6,553 bases of DNA, taken from NCBI GenBank assembly GCA_938003555.1, contig CALKXN010000363.1:1-6553 (forward strand), given 5' to 3'. The translations under genes and the position numbers were made by a program. The notes below the pieces were generated by a model that was not told where the DNA came from, ran no database searches, and was given only the letters and a program-made list of their open reading frames with translations. Positions 5,841 through 6,553 of this stretch are shown here, piece by piece. How positions within the stretch are numbered: position 1 is the first letter of the stretch; each line of letters starts with the position of its first letter. Origin of the DNA: an uncultured Robiginitomaculum sp. (lineage in GTDB: Bacteria > Pseudomonadota > Alphaproteobacteria > Caulobacterales > Maricaulaceae).

Positions 5841-6553
5841 CTAAGTAAATACATACTCGCCTGGCGCTTGGCTAATCGGCGGATAGGCCTTGTTGCCCAG
5901 CTTTTTCGGCGCAGGTTTCATATCGCCGGAGCGCTCAGAGAGCCACTTATCCCAGCGCAGCCACCAACTCTCATCATGCGCCTGCGCGCCCTTGAGCCAA
6001 TCTGTCGCCTTAGGTGGATGCTCAGGATTAGAGAAATAGCGCGCTTTGGGATTACCCGGAGGGTTCAGCAGCGATTGTATATGACCACTATTGGATAGCA
6101 CAAAATCAATCTCCCCGCCGAACAGGCGAATATTTCGATAACAGGCAATCCATGGCGTAATGTGATCCGTCACGCCGGACACCATAAAGCCATCTTGAGT
6201 TACATTCGACAAATCAACCAAATGCCCCATAAATTCTGTCGTTCGATCCGGACGAAATGAGCGCTCTTTAAAAATATCCAGATAATCAGAATGCAACTGC
6301 GCCGGCAGATTTGTTGTATCTGCATTCCAAAACAGAACGTCATATGGAGGCGGGTCGTCACCGAGAAGGTAATTATTGACGACATAGTTCCAGATCAGAT
6401 CATTCGGGCGCATCCATGCAAACATGCGGCCAAGCTCGTCGCCGTCCAAAACACCTTTGCGCTTACTATGGGCGCGAGCCGCCTCGATTGCAGCGTCAGT
6501 GACAAATAAGCCGACCTCGCTATCTGATTTTTTCCCGTCCAGAACAGACACAA
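5841..6553 (-). CDS. phaC: Poly(3-hydroxyalkanoate) synthase PhaC, C-terminal part only
   Basis: Polymerises hydroxyacyl-CoA into PHA on the granule surface. The frame is open to the window edge, so the N-terminal half, including the catalytic Cys, lies outside; the GTG at 6551 is internal and not the start. Of the 237 visible codons, counting from 6551, the region holds FAWMRPNDLIWNYVVNNYLLG at about 44-64, the catalytic Asp at 129 in GVTDHITPW and the catalytic His at 157 in SNSGHIQSLLNPPGNPKARY. The 28-residue Asp-His spacing is that of known PHA synthases. SNSGHIQSLLNPPGNP and the ending LGNKAYPPISQAPGEYV look closer to class II (Pseudomonas, medium-chain) synthases than to the SGHIAGVINPPAKNK pattern I recall for Cupriavidus class I. 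The family call is firm; the class is an inference from a C-terminal fragment. Confidence 0.95.
   Translation of the reverse strand, partial: VSVLDGKKSDSEVGLFVTDAAIEAARAHSKRKGVLDGDELGRMFAWMRPNDLIWNYVVNNYLLGDDPPPYDVLFWNADTTNLPAQLHSDYLDIFKERSFRPDRTTEFMGHLVDLSNVTQDGFMVSGVTDHITPWIACYRNIRLFGGEIDFVLSNSGHIQSLLNPPGNPKARYFSNPEHPPKATDWLKGAQAHDESWWLRWDKWLSERSGDMKPAPKKLGNKAYPPISQAPGEYVFT

Noticed and set aside
6549..6551. GTG at 6551 as the start of a separate 236-residue gene.
   Set aside because: The protein is clearly the C-terminal part of PhaC and the frame is open to the window edge, so this GTG is an internal valine codon.

Overview
The window is one continuous minus-strand stretch from an alphaproteobacterium. 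It joins the end of a polyhydroxyalkanoate (PHA) storage cluster to the start of the division and cell-wall (dcw) cluster. The alphaproteobacterial assignment rests on the MraZ style (it starts MFLST, with DAKGR and a FDGIVVWPSF-type segment), compact ATGA-coupled genes, and candidate cell-cycle sites of the alphaproteobacterial kind. A Caulobacterales/Maricaulales-like lineage is my best guess from protein style alone. Base composition looks moderate, close to half GC by eye.

Reading in the direction of transcription (high to low coordinates), the PHA part comes first: the C-terminal part of a PHA synthase (phaC, 5841-6553, cut by the window edge), a 127-bp gap with a hairpin, an intracellular PHA depolymerase (phaZ, 4823-5713), a phasin with a lysine-rich histone-like tail (PhaF/PhaI type, 4259-4804), and a TetR-family regulator of the PhaD type (3613-4251). 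Synthase, depolymerase, granule-coat protein and regulator together form a polymer synthesis-and-mobilisation unit. Gene content and protein motifs resemble the medium-chain-length PHA cluster of pseudomonads (phaC1-phaZ-phaC2-phaD with phaF/phaI) more than a classic phaCAB operon.

A 200-bp intergenic region (3413-3612) follows and is unusually dense in sequence signals. It holds a 15-bp palindrome, a perfect-consensus DnaA box inside an inverted repeat, further short inverted repeats, a 10-bp-phased TGG repeat series resembling MraZ boxes, and a near-match CtrA box. I see no convincing intrinsic terminator after phaD.

The dcw part then runs mraZ (2960-3412), rsmH/mraW (1962-2963), ftsL (1663-1965) and ftsI/pbpB (1-1666, running off the window just before its end). 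All three junctions are 4-bp ATGA overlaps, so the genes are probably one translationally coupled operon: transcriptional regulator, 16S rRNA methyltransferase, divisome scaffold and septal transpeptidase.

No tRNA, rRNA, CRISPR array, insertion sequence or phage gene is visible. No gene-free stretch exceeds 300 bp. The genes are all recognisable; the interest lies in the mraZ control region and in the pseudomonad-like composition of the PHA cluster next to dcw.
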